From positions 23,733 to 60,023 of the forward strand of contig WKLE02002128.1 in assembly GCA_014885115.2 (NCBI GenBank): a DNA stretch of 36,291 nucleotides, written 5' to 3'. The notes under the pieces are model-generated. The model saw only the letters and a list, made by a program, of their open reading frames with translations, did no database searches and was not told where the DNA came from. The position numbers and the translations under genes are program-made. The first letter of the stretch is position 1. The number at the start of each line of letters is the position of its first letter. This document shows positions 19,090 to 27,689 of the stretch, piece after piece. The stretch is from Asterionellopsis glacialis (Eukaryota; Bacillariophyta; Plagiogrammaphyceae; Rhaphoneidales; Asterionellopsidaceae).

Positions 19090-20256
19090 TTATTGCATTT
19101 TCTTGTTCGGTTGACTTTGTTCATGTGACGAACTCCTTCCTTGTTTGCAAGTTATATTCAAAATAGCCAGTTCCGGTGGGCAGAAAAGACGCATGTTCCT
19201 ATGAGTACCGATCCCTCTAGACACGTAAAGTTGTTTGCGGTGGCTGCTATTCGGACCACCAGATGCATCAGTCACATCGTGAAGCCCTTGTGACCATCGC
19301 CAATTGTTGACTACATAGCTATATTTTCGTCTTCGTCGCATATTCTCTAGAGCCGTCCTGGCAACTTTTGGCAGTCTCGGTATAGCCCAATCGAATACAG
19401 GCCTCAGTAAAGCTAAAACAGGAACATTATATGTATATCCAGGTATTTTGATAATAGATGGTAAGCATATTTGACCACCATGTGTGTGTCCAGCCAGTTG
19501 TAGGTCGTGATGATAGTCTTTCAATTGTTCTGCAGAATCTGGGTTGTGACTCATCACCAAACGCAGAATAGCATCATCCTTTTGGTGCAATTCCTTCATA
19601 ACTCCCTTGTGACCCCGCCATCCGGCTGGGTTCCATATATCTTCTAGGCCACAAATCCAAATCCCATCGCTTACTTCAACAAGTTTATTTCGCAGGACAG
19701 TCACTCCAGCATCGGTTAGACATTGTGTAATGTATTCCATACTGTTTTTAAATGGAGTAGGTACATCAGTTTCATCCCCATAATTGTCATGATTTCCAAG
19801 TGAAGCCAAAATGCCTAAAGATGCTTTTCCGTGTATCTTTTTGACAAAAATTTGACAAAATCTTTCGATCGGTTTAGGGTCGTGATTTACGTAGTCACCA
19901 GTAAGTAGGATCAAATCTAATTTCTGTTCTTGTTGAGTGAACATATTATCCAAAATCTGAACTGCTTCTTCCAAAATTGTATCCATACGCGGTTCGAGTC
20001 CAAAGTCATAGTGAAAATCTGAAAGATGTGCAATTACAATATCGTCACAAGGACGAGATTCAGTCTTGTCATTGGCATGATTTCTGTTCGAATTGATGGT
20101 TGTGTTGTTACATTTTGTATCGACTTCGATTTTCACATGTTGTACAACAAGCCCATGCCGAACTAACGAAAAATATATATAAAAGGAAAATAATAGTAAT
20201 ATAATCGCTAATGGTGATGTATATAGAAGAAAGAGCAACGTTGTTGTGTCTATCAT
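19090..20256 (-). CDS. Membrane-anchored calcineurin-like metallophosphoesterase, 388 aa
   Basis: Single exon. Hydrophobic N-terminal anchor (about residues 5-32) followed by a catalytic domain with all metallophosphoesterase blocks: D80-x-H82 (LSDFHYD), G120-D121 (LLTGDYVN), G154-NHD (SLGNHDNYG), a SHNPD block and GHTHGGQ. The HTHGGQ block and arrangement resemble the YaeI/YkuE-like branch, whose members hydrolyse phosphodiester or pyrophosphate bonds of lipids or nucleotides at membranes; the substrate here is inference only. The C-terminus ends in a Ser/Gln/Lys-rich tail. Convergent with the upstream SDR (103-bp gap). Confidence 0.88.
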   Translation of the reverse strand: MIDTTTLLFLLYTSPLAIILLLFSFYIYFSLVRHGLVVQHVKIEVDTKCNNTTINSNRNHANDKTESRPCDDIVIAHLSDFHYDFGLEPRMDTILEEAVQILDNMFTQQEQKLDLILLTGDYVNHDPKPIERFCQIFVKKIHGKASLGILASLGNHDNYGDETDVPTPFKNSMEYITQCLTDAGVTVLRNKLVEVSDGIWICGLEDIWNPAGWRGHKGVMKELHQKDDAILRLVMSHNPDSAEQLKDYHHDLQLAGHTHGGQICLPSIIKIPGYTYNVPVLALLRPVFDWAIPRLPKVARTALENMRRRRKYSYVVNNWRWSQGLHDVTDASGGPNSSHRKQLYVSRGIGTHRNMRLFCPPELAILNITCKQGRSSSHEQSQPNKKMQ

Positions 20257-20687
20257 TGCTGTGTCGTCGTTGGTCGTCGTAAATTGGAAATTCTTGCCTA
20301 ATTTGTTGAAAGCTTCGCTCTCTCTCTAGAGAAATGCATCAACTTCTTTAGTCATGCTTGTTGTAGCAAACTAAACTAGGGATAACGTTACGTTCAAATG
20401 GGCGGACATACGTACGATGACAAGACTCCGACGGACAGCTGACGTGTGACGACATCTTCTCCACATTTTCCCTCCAGATCTGTCAAATCACCTTCCGAAA
20501 ACATCATCAGTCATCAGATTCCCCCCATATCCGCTCCATCTCGCTCTCATTCGATCGTCAGCACTCACCTCCTTAGCCTAGGAGAGATAGTTCCTGTCGT
20601 TATCGCAATATTATCGACTACTGTATATCACAATCGCTAATCGCCAATACACATACCTGTCAAAGTACGTAGACTACTTTCTCCAAA
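20257..20687. other. Divergent intergenic region
   Basis: Space between the metallophosphoesterase (-) and an SDR (+). It contains a CTCTCTCTCTAGAGA stretch near 20318-20333 and pyrimidine-rich sequence at 20450-20580. A 64-codon frame at 20446-20640 is low-complexity and not called. Confidence 0.5.
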
Positions 20688-21617
20688 ATGAATATGATTC
20701 AAAATCTTTGGTTGTTCTTCGTGTTGTCGGTGGTTGCATTGGATGTTGTTAGTATTGTTACTGCAGAAACAACAGCCGGTACTAATACTGTTGGTTGGTC
20801 ATTACCATCCAAACCAATGACGGCAGTTGTGACGGGTGGTACAAAAGGGATTGGTCATGCTATTGTTACAGAATTAGCATCTGTGTTACAATGTCGTGTT
20901 TTGACATGTAGTCGTAATGCCGATGAATTAAATAAGTGTCTAGAGGATTGGAAAGAGCAAGGATTAGATGTCGATGGGATTGTGGCTGATGTATCAACCT
21001 CCGAAGGCCAAGATAAATTAGTTGATTATATCGAAAATACGTTCCTTTCGTCTTCGAAAGAGGATAAACAACTTGATATTTTAGTGAATAATGTTGGTAC
21101 AAATATCCGTAAACCATCTATTGAATACACAACGGAAGAAATTGAAAAGGTATGGAATACAAATTACAAAAGTATGTTTGGTTTAACTACGAAATGTTAT
21201 GATTTATTAAAGCGTGAATCAGGATCATCATCGGTTGTGAATATTGGTTCTGTGGCTGGTGTAACATGTATGAAGTCTGGTACACCGTATGCATCTACCA
21301 AGGCAGCCATGAATCAATTAACAGGTAATTGGGCATGTGAATGGGGATTAGATGGAATACGTGTAAACTGTGTAGCTCCGTGGTATATCAATACACCCTT
21401 GGCACAACAAGTACTGCAAAATGAAGCATATCGCAAATCTGTATTGGAACGTACACCCATGGGACGTGTCGGTGAACCTAATGAAGTTGCGGGCATTGTT
21501 GCGTTTTTATGTTTGCCCACTGCTGCTGGATACATTACAGGACAAGTTATTTCGGTGGATGGTGGATTTACCAAGAATGGATATTATGATTCTTTCTATC
21601 AAGGACCTGCAAACTAG
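20688..21617 (+). CDS. SDR (tropinone reductase-like) with N-terminal signal peptide, 309 aa
   Basis: Single exon. N-terminal hydrophobic signal (about residues 6-26, ending VTAETT), then a classical SDR: cofactor loop TGGTKGIG (49-56), DVSTSE, NNVG (LVNNVGTN), catalytic S188, Y201 and K205 in PYASTKAAM, and the ending [14 protein letters not shown]. The order [21 protein letters not shown] and the [18 protein letters not shown] block recall plant tropinone reductase-like SDRs, which use NADPH. The signal peptide suggests the endoplasmic reticulum or beyond; no Ala-Phe plastid junction and no KDEL were seen. The substrate cannot be inferred. Its 3' end is 18 bp from the convergent CobW-family gene. 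Confidence 0.9.
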   Translation: MNMIQNLWLFFVLSVVALDVVSIVTAETTAGTNTVGWSLPSKPMTAVVTGGTKGIGHAIVTELASVLQCRVLTCSRNADELNKCLEDWKEQGLDVDGIVADVSTSEGQDKLVDYIENTFLSSSKEDKQLDILVNNVGTNIRKPSIEYTTEEIEKVWNTNYKSMFGLTTKCYDLLKRESGSSSVVNIGSVAGVTCMKSGTPYASTKAAMNQLTGNWACEWGLDGIRVNCVAPWYINTPLAQQVLQNEAYRKSVLERTPMGRVGEPNEVAGIVAFLCLPTAAGYITGQVISVDGGFTKNGYYDSFYQGPAN

Positions 21618-21635
21618 GACTAAATATAAAAGAAC

Positions 21636-23228
21636 TTATGTACCACACTGACATACCTGTACATTACGGAAATGTATTGAAAGTACTTTGGTTGCTTCAC
21701 GTAAAAGTACTCCTGTATTATTTGCTGGTTCTAGCCCTCGTGTATAGCAAAGCACAACTTTATTGTCCCCGGTACTCAAAGTAACTCGTTTGTACGTGAG
21801 GAAGGCCTTTGGACGATCGACACTAGCATTTACTGCATCGGCAAAGTCCATGTTCATTCCATCAGTGTCAATACGGAGGTTACGTTCGATTTCTTCTTCT
21901 GTGTAACCATACACTTCACTTCCAGTCAAACGAAAGTAGTGTAAACCAGAAGCTTCCTTCTCTTGGACATTATCGATTATTTGAAATTCTTTGCTACTCT
22001 CAAGAACGTCCAAGCCTTTGTGGCAAATATCTCTTGTTGTGTCATCGTCAGATGTGTTCGTAGTACATTGAGTAAACTTAGTCTTTAGTTCATGAGGGTC
22101 CAAGTGTGATCCAATAAAGGCAATGGTCGATGTCGGGGGCCCTGTCCACTTGCCATCCAACTCAAAACCCAGTCGACCGCGTCCTGATAGGTGAATGACA
22201 CATCTGTAATCATCCATCCCTTGAATCCATAACACTCCCTTCATACGAGATAGATTCTGAACCAATGGTGAGCATACTAATTCTTGTAATTTAAATAACG
22301 AAATGGGTTGTGAATCTACTGTCACAGATACAGAGGTAAATTGATCTCGTTTCAAATGTGTCATGAGTGATGTACTATTCGCACCACTTGTGCCTGTAGA
22401 TTTCTTCCCACCCACACTTGTGGAGGTCGGGCGTCTGAGTGAACCTCCAGTAGCAGAAATATAAACTGGCATTTGTGATGATTCGTGTGTGATTGCATTC
22501 CCACCCGATGTTGAGTCGGTGGGGGGTGGTATATCAACATCTAAAATAGCTGAAAGTGGAACATTACAATGATTCGTCTTGTGAATAACTGCGTCTGCGT
22601 TGTAGAACCGAATCCTTGATTCTACCAAATCGGTTGCACTTTTATCCTTTAGCAAATCAATTTTATTCATAATTACAACATCCGCACACGCTAATTGAGA
22701 TATTGCAGCGTCACTGGGTGGTTGAAAGGCCAATTGATCTGAATCCACGACTGTCACCACAGAATCTAATCGGGCACGAAAGCATTTACCAAACTTTGCA
22801 TCTAACGTACGGATGACATGCAATGGATCTGAAACACCACTTGTTTCAACCAACAGATAATTGACGGTATCTCTTTCTACGTCACCACCACTTTCTAACA
22901 TTTTAAACACTGCATCTTGGAGATCATCTAGCAAATGACAACAGACACACCCGTTGGAGAGTTCTACGAGTTTAGAGGCTGTATCCTTGGACCTTACCAA
23001 ATCTTCATCGATATTGAGTTCAGCAAAATCATTAATAGCAGCAGCTATCCGCAAATTAGATCGATTACTCAATATATGATTTAACAGTGTAGTTTTGCCA
23101 GCACCTAAAAAACCAGTCACAAGACATGTCGGAAGGACAGGACGCTCATGTTCCCCAAAGACTCGAATATTTTCAGCATGCAGAAATATGTTGACACGCG
23201 ATGCTTCTAGATCCTCTGCCTTTGTCAT
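21636..23228 (-). CDS. COG0523/CobW-family metal-chaperone GTPase, 530 aa
   Basis: Single exon. Walker A GFLGAGKTTL (residues 39-48), the diagnostic metal-binding C94-V-C96-C97 motif (GCVCCHL), a switch/Walker B region ending LLVETSGVSDP and the guanine-recognition motif NKID (IMNKIDLL). The CobW C-terminal domain is present (LWIQGMDDYRCVIHLSGRG, TIAFIGSHLD). Between the two domains is a low-complexity Ser/Thr/Gly insert (about residues 245-300), and the tail beyond about residue 420 is extra. The total length exceeds the usual 320 to 400 residues. Family members deliver Zn, Co or other metals to client enzymes using GTP. The client is unknown. No targeting signal seen. Confidence 0.9.
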   Translation of the reverse strand: MTKAEDLEASRVNIFLHAENIRVFGEHERPVLPTCLVTGFLGAGKTTLLNHILSNRSNLRIAAAINDFAELNIDEDLVRSKDTASKLVELSNGCVCCHLLDDLQDAVFKMLESGGDVERDTVNYLLVETSGVSDPLHVIRTLDAKFGKCFRARLDSVVTVVDSDQLAFQPPSDAAISQLACADVVIMNKIDLLKDKSATDLVESRIRFYNADAVIHKTNHCNVPLSAILDVDIPPPTDSTSGGNAITHESSQMPVYISATGGSLRRPTSTSVGGKKSTGTSGANSTSLMTHLKRDQFTSVSVTVDSQPISLFKLQELVCSPLVQNLSRMKGVLWIQGMDDYRCVIHLSGRGRLGFELDGKWTGPPTSTIAFIGSHLDPHELKTKFTQCTTNTSDDDTTRDICHKGLDVLESSKEFQIIDNVQEKEASGLHYFRLTGSEVYGYTEEEIERNLRIDTDGMNMDFADAVNASVDRPKAFLTYKRVTLSTGDNKVVLCYTRGLEPANNTGVLLREATKVLSIHFRNVQVCQCGT

Positions 23229-23721
23229 GATAATGTTTCTTCAATAATTATGTTCCAAATTCAATTCTTTCGAGTGTTTAACAGGAGTCCTCTTGGTTTA
23301 CACCGTTGATCATTGCCGAATCCTTGAGAGAAGTGACTTGAAGCATTTTGTTTTTTTGGTTTGGAGAAAAAGATGATCTATTAGAAAGGATCGTCGCACA
23401 GACCGATTATTGATTTAGCACTAACCTTATCCTTAAAATATGAGATCGTAGGAAGCTGAGATCCTGCTAGTCATCCAAGTCATCAAAGAACACATCCCAA
23501 AAGTCCCGAGGGAGAGAAGTCATGACATCGCAACAAACTGCCTGGTACGGTATCTGGTACTAGCTAGTACCTGGTAAACTGTTGTCAGGACGCATTTGTT
23601 TGCATTCTACTCTCATCATAATTATCACGCTTCCTGCAGTCATTATCATTATTTTATTCAAGCATTTAATTAGATAATACCTCATCAACACTAGATTGAA
23701 AGATTTACTTTGACATACAGG
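23229..23721. other. Divergent intergenic region
   Basis: Promoter space between the CobW-family gene (-) and glycosyltransferase (+). A GTAC-rich palindromic patch lies at about 23541-23580 (GGTACTAGCTAGTACC core). No gene supported. Confidence 0.5.
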
Positions 23722-24723
23722 ATGTCATTTGTTATAAGACCTTTACTTTTGGTGTTTGTCCCTTTCTTGGTGGCGTTGTTCTGCTTCACGCAGTATTATG
23801 AATCATCACTTGCAGCCAGCGGTGATGTTGTCGTCGGAAATATTAATCCTTCCAGACGACGTCTAGGTCAAGTTGACAAAAACAATGGTCGACCCATAAT
23901 ATACACCTTTTTTGAATTGAAAGTAATGGATTCGAACGGTGAAAGAGATATTGCTGGCGAACGATACCACTACGACTTACTCGATGCATGGACACAATTA
24001 TGGGCAGATGCAGGTTGGGAACCACGTATTCTTTCTCTTGAAGATGCTGAAAAACATCCTAATTATGAAAATTATTCAAAGTACCTTATTGAGAGTAGTA
24101 AGATGCAAAACATACCACACATTGGAGCATACAATCACTTGTGTTTTGTCCGATGGTTGGCCATGGCAGCTCATGGACAGGGAGGATGGTTATCTGATTA
24201 TGACACATTTCCACTTGGTATATCTACACAGATGGGGCTGAACCTACCCAATCAGGGACGATTCACATCATATGCTAGACATGTCCCTGCATTACTTTCT
24301 GGGACAGCTCCAGAATGGGAGCGTCTTACCCGTGAACTCTTTAATATGGCAGTCAAAATACAACCAGAATATCAATTAAGACCAGATTTTTACTCGGACA
24401 TGCATGCCTTGAAAGATGTTCATGAACAAAATCCATCTACTCTTGAATATGGAATAGGAGGGAAAGAGATACTTGTGACAAGTTACCCCTATCAAAGAGA
24501 AAATAAGGTGTATTGTGAAATGCTTCATCATGAAGGTATTTTAGCTGCACATTTATCTCATGCTGCAACTCAGAAAGCTATTGAAGATGGTATACTCTAT
24601 ATTCCCAAGGGTAGAACAAAAGAGGATCGTCATTATTTTGCAAAAAGGTTAACTAGATATTGGAGAATACAATGTAAACCTAGTAGTCCTCAGCAGGACC
24701 CATACGAAGACTTCGTTAGATAG
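23722..24723 (+). CDS. Type II membrane glycosyltransferase with DXD motif, 333 aa
   Basis: Single exon. The ATG at 23722 begins a short cytosolic tail and a signal anchor (residues 5-23, LLLVFVPFLVALFCF), the usual Golgi type II topology. In the lumenal part the block HLCFVRWLAMAAHGQGGWLSDYDTF places a D159-Y-D161 (DXD-like) motif after a GG-W-L strand, as in DXD sugar transferases of the GT32-type. In such enzymes DXD binds the metal and nucleotide sugar. The family call is by motif only; donor and acceptor are unknown. No second conserved glycosyltransferase block was identified with confidence. Confidence 0.65.
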   Translation: MSFVIRPLLLVFVPFLVALFCFTQYYESSLAASGDVVVGNINPSRRRLGQVDKNNGRPIIYTFFELKVMDSNGERDIAGERYHYDLLDAWTQLWADAGWEPRILSLEDAEKHPNYENYSKYLIESSKMQNIPHIGAYNHLCFVRWLAMAAHGQGGWLSDYDTFPLGISTQMGLNLPNQGRFTSYARHVPALLSGTAPEWERLTRELFNMAVKIQPEYQLRPDFYSDMHALKDVHEQNPSTLEYGIGGKEILVTSYPYQRENKVYCEMLHHEGILAAHLSHAATQKAIEDGILYIPKGRTKEDRHYFAKRLTRYWRIQCKPSSPQQDPYEDFVR

Positions 24724-24919
24724 AAGAAAAAAAATGTTTTTTTTTTTTTTGCATGTAAAATAAACAGTTTTAAAAGAAACGTGCTTTGATGTGTGTCCTT
24801 TTTTTCTCAAAAACATATTGGTTGACCTTTGTGTAGCTCCTTTGCAAAGTTTTGTGTGTTTCAAACACATGGATACTGTGCATAGCCTGCATGGTACCAA
24901 CCGGTACTGCAAAACAAAT

Positions 24920-25150
24920 ATACTGATCTTTTGAACACCTCGGTGTCCCAATAACACAAATGATAATAGTCATCACTATACCAAAATTGACAATGGTATA
25001 AGTTTTTCTTGTTCAATGGTATTGTGGGACTTTTGGAATCGTATAATTCTAGTTTGTCAATGACAGACAAGTTCAGCTTGATTGTTGACAACGTTGAACA
25101 ATATTCGGAGTTACACGACTTTTCGGTTCGGGTATTCTCAAGTCAAAATT
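24920..25150 (+). pseudogene. Degenerate subtilisin-like protease fragment
   Basis: Nucleotide-level similarity to the intact subtilase gene on minus (about 29795-30020) in the opposite orientation. Shared runs include GATAATAGTCATCACTATAC/GATGATAGTCATCACTATAC, AGTTTTTCTTGT, TTGTCAATGAC and GTTGACAACGTTGAACAATA (20 identical bases). The fragment covers the catalytic Ser region (Ser codon kept after a G-I substitution) and the following helix. After TTTTTCTTGT about 7 bases are missing, breaking the frame; downstream the reading frame continues as GIVGLLESYNSSLSMTDKF. No start, signal peptide, Asp or His part is present. It is probably a non-functional duplicate. Confidence 0.85.
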
Positions 25151-25257
25151 TTAGACACAACGTTTCATGTTTTTCACTAGTCCTATTTGTAGAGAGTACA
25201 AGGACGCGCAGAGAATGCCTTACAGCATTCTCGAACATCAAGAGATAAAGAAGTTGA

Positions 25258-25310
25258 AAAAGTAGTCTAGCTAGACTCTAGAAGACCTTTCTCTAGTCTA
25301 GTGTAGAGAG
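25258..25310. repeat. CTAG-rich block
   Basis: Clustered TAGTCTAGCTAGACTCTAGA-type words with short inverted repeats (AGTCTAGCTAGACT is a perfect palindrome). The vocabulary matches the 1588-1680 and 34165-34240 blocks. Confidence 0.5.
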
Positions 25311-25507
25311 ATGATGTGTGATTAGTGCGAAACAAAAGCTCTCCTCTTATCGTTAACAAGTTTGAATAAATATAAAACGTCTAGGAGAGAAAAGATACTT
25401 TCCCTCCAACCAAGAGTTTGCTCGAACTCATCAAAAGACATCTATCCGCTATCAGCACTCTAACAGCGCTGATATTTTTTATTCTTTCCATCTTCCAAAA
25501 AATCACC

Positions 25508-26813
25508 ATGGCAACAAGCTCACCGGAATCAATCTTCAACTCATCACGTTGCATAGCCAAAACACTTACTACGTCGGAGAACCATGCCACTATTTTATTT
25601 ACTAGTAAATGCGAAGATGAAGATGCGAGTCCTCCAAAGTCACTCTTGAAACTTACAGTGCAACCCTTTCATCTCGATGCCCTCGGTCCACAAGAAAGTA
25701 TTCAAAATAGAGATTCAAATGATTCTGATGAAGAAGAATGTTCATCTAGAATCTTATCATTTCTGAAAGAATATGAATTTCGACTGGACAGTGAATCAGG
25801 AGCTGAATATAGTTATTTTTCCGTTTCTCCAAAGAACATGGGGATCCTACCTACCATTCAGAGGCTGATGGTGGCTTTACTTGGTGGATCAAGTAGGAGC
25901 ACTGGTGCTGATGCACAAACATGCTTCAAAGCAGAATTGATTTCACCAGCTTCTGAGCGACAAATTCAACGAGCAATGCCATCTCCGGCATTGTGCCTTA
26001 TCAACGAAACTCCTGAACTTTACAACAGCGTGACACTTCCGCATATCCAATCGATTGTGGAAAGCGGTAGTTTATCATGGATTGAAAACGTCGTAAACGG
26101 GACCAAAGAAAAAGAAAGGCTGCTGTTGGATACTGAGCAGTATATACTCAACATTGATACCAAATGGAGGTCTCACCCCGATCCAAACACAACACCTCGA
26201 AGCGAGTGGCACTCACACTCTTCCGTAAAAGATTTATACTGTCTTGCCATATTTAAAGAAACTAGTGTCACCTCTCTCCGGTACGTCTAGATTTACAGGC
26301 TATAATGATGCATATTCGCATTTTGCATAATGGGAACATGACCCTGTTTGTATTTATTGCTAATACTATGCTTTCTCTTACCTTTCTGTTGAAGCGACTT
26401 GAGAGGCAAGGATCATCTACCTGTTCTAGTTGCTATTATGAAAGAGTGCCCTCTTGCCATTCAAGATATTTACGGCGTACCCCCGGATCAGTTACGTATA
26501 TTTGTGCATTACCAACCACAGTTTTATGCATTTCATATCCATTTTACTCGTCTTGAGAATGAGATTGGTTGTCAGGTTGAACGAGGTATGTTTGAATATG
26601 AAATACATAAACTTTTGGCTGAGTCAGAAATAATCGCGTTTTCACTGTTTTTTTTGTGAGATTCTATTCCCTTTTCTAGGTCATCTTGTATCAGACATCA
26701 TTCAAAACTTAGAAATTGATCCAGATTACTACAAAAAAAGAACTATCACCTACAAGTTGAAAGTCACTGACAAATTGTATCAACTCATGAGTGAGGCTAT
26801 GAGTTCATCATAA
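25508..26813 (+). CDS. DCPS: Scavenger mRNA decapping enzyme DcpS (HIT family), 365 aa
   Basis: Three exons: 25508-26280, 26395-26585 and 26680-26813. Introns are 114 bp and 94 bp (GTACGT and GTATG donors; GAAG and TCTAG acceptors). The start at 25508 (ATCACCATGG) is preferred over upstream in-frame non-ATG codons. The spliced C-terminal half matches DcpS: SLRDLRGKDHLPVL, VHYQPQFYAFHIHFT, then GHLVSDIIQNLEIDP. The HIT triad is partly changed: A303 replaces the first His, while H305 (the catalytic nucleophile position) and H307 are present. DcpS hydrolyses m7GpppN cap fragments after 3'-5' mRNA decay. Residues 70-80 are acidic and about 60-230 form the poorly conserved N-terminal domain. The human enzyme is 337 residues. 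Confidence 0.9.
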
Positions 26814-27689
26814 CAATTAGCTCTTCATCTAAGCTTGGTGGTGCCATATGTATTCCAATAGCAAACGGTAGAAACGGAAAAACCCACCCTAGAGGAACGA
26901 TGAGCTTTGATATCCAAAACGTTTTCTGACTGGTTCCCTAATTATTAGAAGAAATAGATGTGCAATAATCAAGAATGATGTTTTCCTACTTTTATATGAA
27001 AGTAACGATGGAGCGGAGTTGATAGATTTTAAACAAAGTATAAGATAGTTTTACTTTATCGTTGGCGTGGATCCTTTGAAGAGTTATACCAAAGTCAAAA
27101 TTAATGTTTTTCTGTATGTGGTGTTTCTGTTGGATTTGTCTTGATGAGTGATACTGTCACTAACCCTAATCCTGTATATGATTTGAAAGAAACGTACCTT
27201 GTACCAGTACCCCATACGTTACTAGGTCCTACCTACATAACTCCTAGTAGGACTTAGAACTGGCATAGAGCTATCTCGTAAGACTTGTACCAGAGGTACC
27301 CGTGTATGGTACTTCTAGGTCCTACCAGGTACCTGGGTACCCAGGTACATGTACGAGCTCGTACCTGGTAGTCTTGCTGATGCTGGTAGACTAGCTGGTA
27401 GAGAGTTGGTAGAGTGAGCAGAATAGGGTACAGGTACTGTACCTGGTACTTATTTATATATTACGAGTACCTTGTAATACCTTAACGTACATTCTACGAA
27501 GTAGCAGGTTGAACATCACACCATCATACCTAAAGCCCTTTTGGAGGAATGAGAAGCCCGATAAAAAGCGAATTTTGTAAATTGCGAGCCCCTCTACTAG
27601 AGAGCTTACCATAATATATAAGATACCAACACACATACGGAATGTCAACCAAAATACGTTCCATAACATAATATAAGATACGAATAAAG
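26814..27689. other. Intergenic region with strong palindromic block
   Basis: Between the DcpS-type gene and FAD monooxygenase (both plus). The first 380 bp are plain AT-rich sequence; 27196-27480 is a GTAC-rich palindromic block; then about 200 bp of leader before the monooxygenase ATG. Minus-strand frames across here are not supported. Confidence 0.5.
27196..27480. repeat. GTAC/GGTACC-rich palindromic block
   Basis: Dense GTACC, GGTAC and CTAGGTCCTA words. The segment 27329-27348 is a perfect 20-bp palindrome centred on GGGTACCC. A nearby GTACGAGCTCGTAC (about 27351-27364) is another perfect palindrome. It is related in vocabulary to 32050-32345. Confidence 0.75.

Larger units (their letters stand above)
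24724..25507. other. Intergenic region with subtilase debris
   Basis: It begins with a poly-T tract (24737-24750) after the glycosyltransferase, then a decayed subtilase piece, then a CTAG-rich patch (25258-25310). A TATAAAA-like word at about 25371-25377 lies 130 bp before the DcpS-type ATG and may be a promoter element (weak). Confidence 0.5.
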
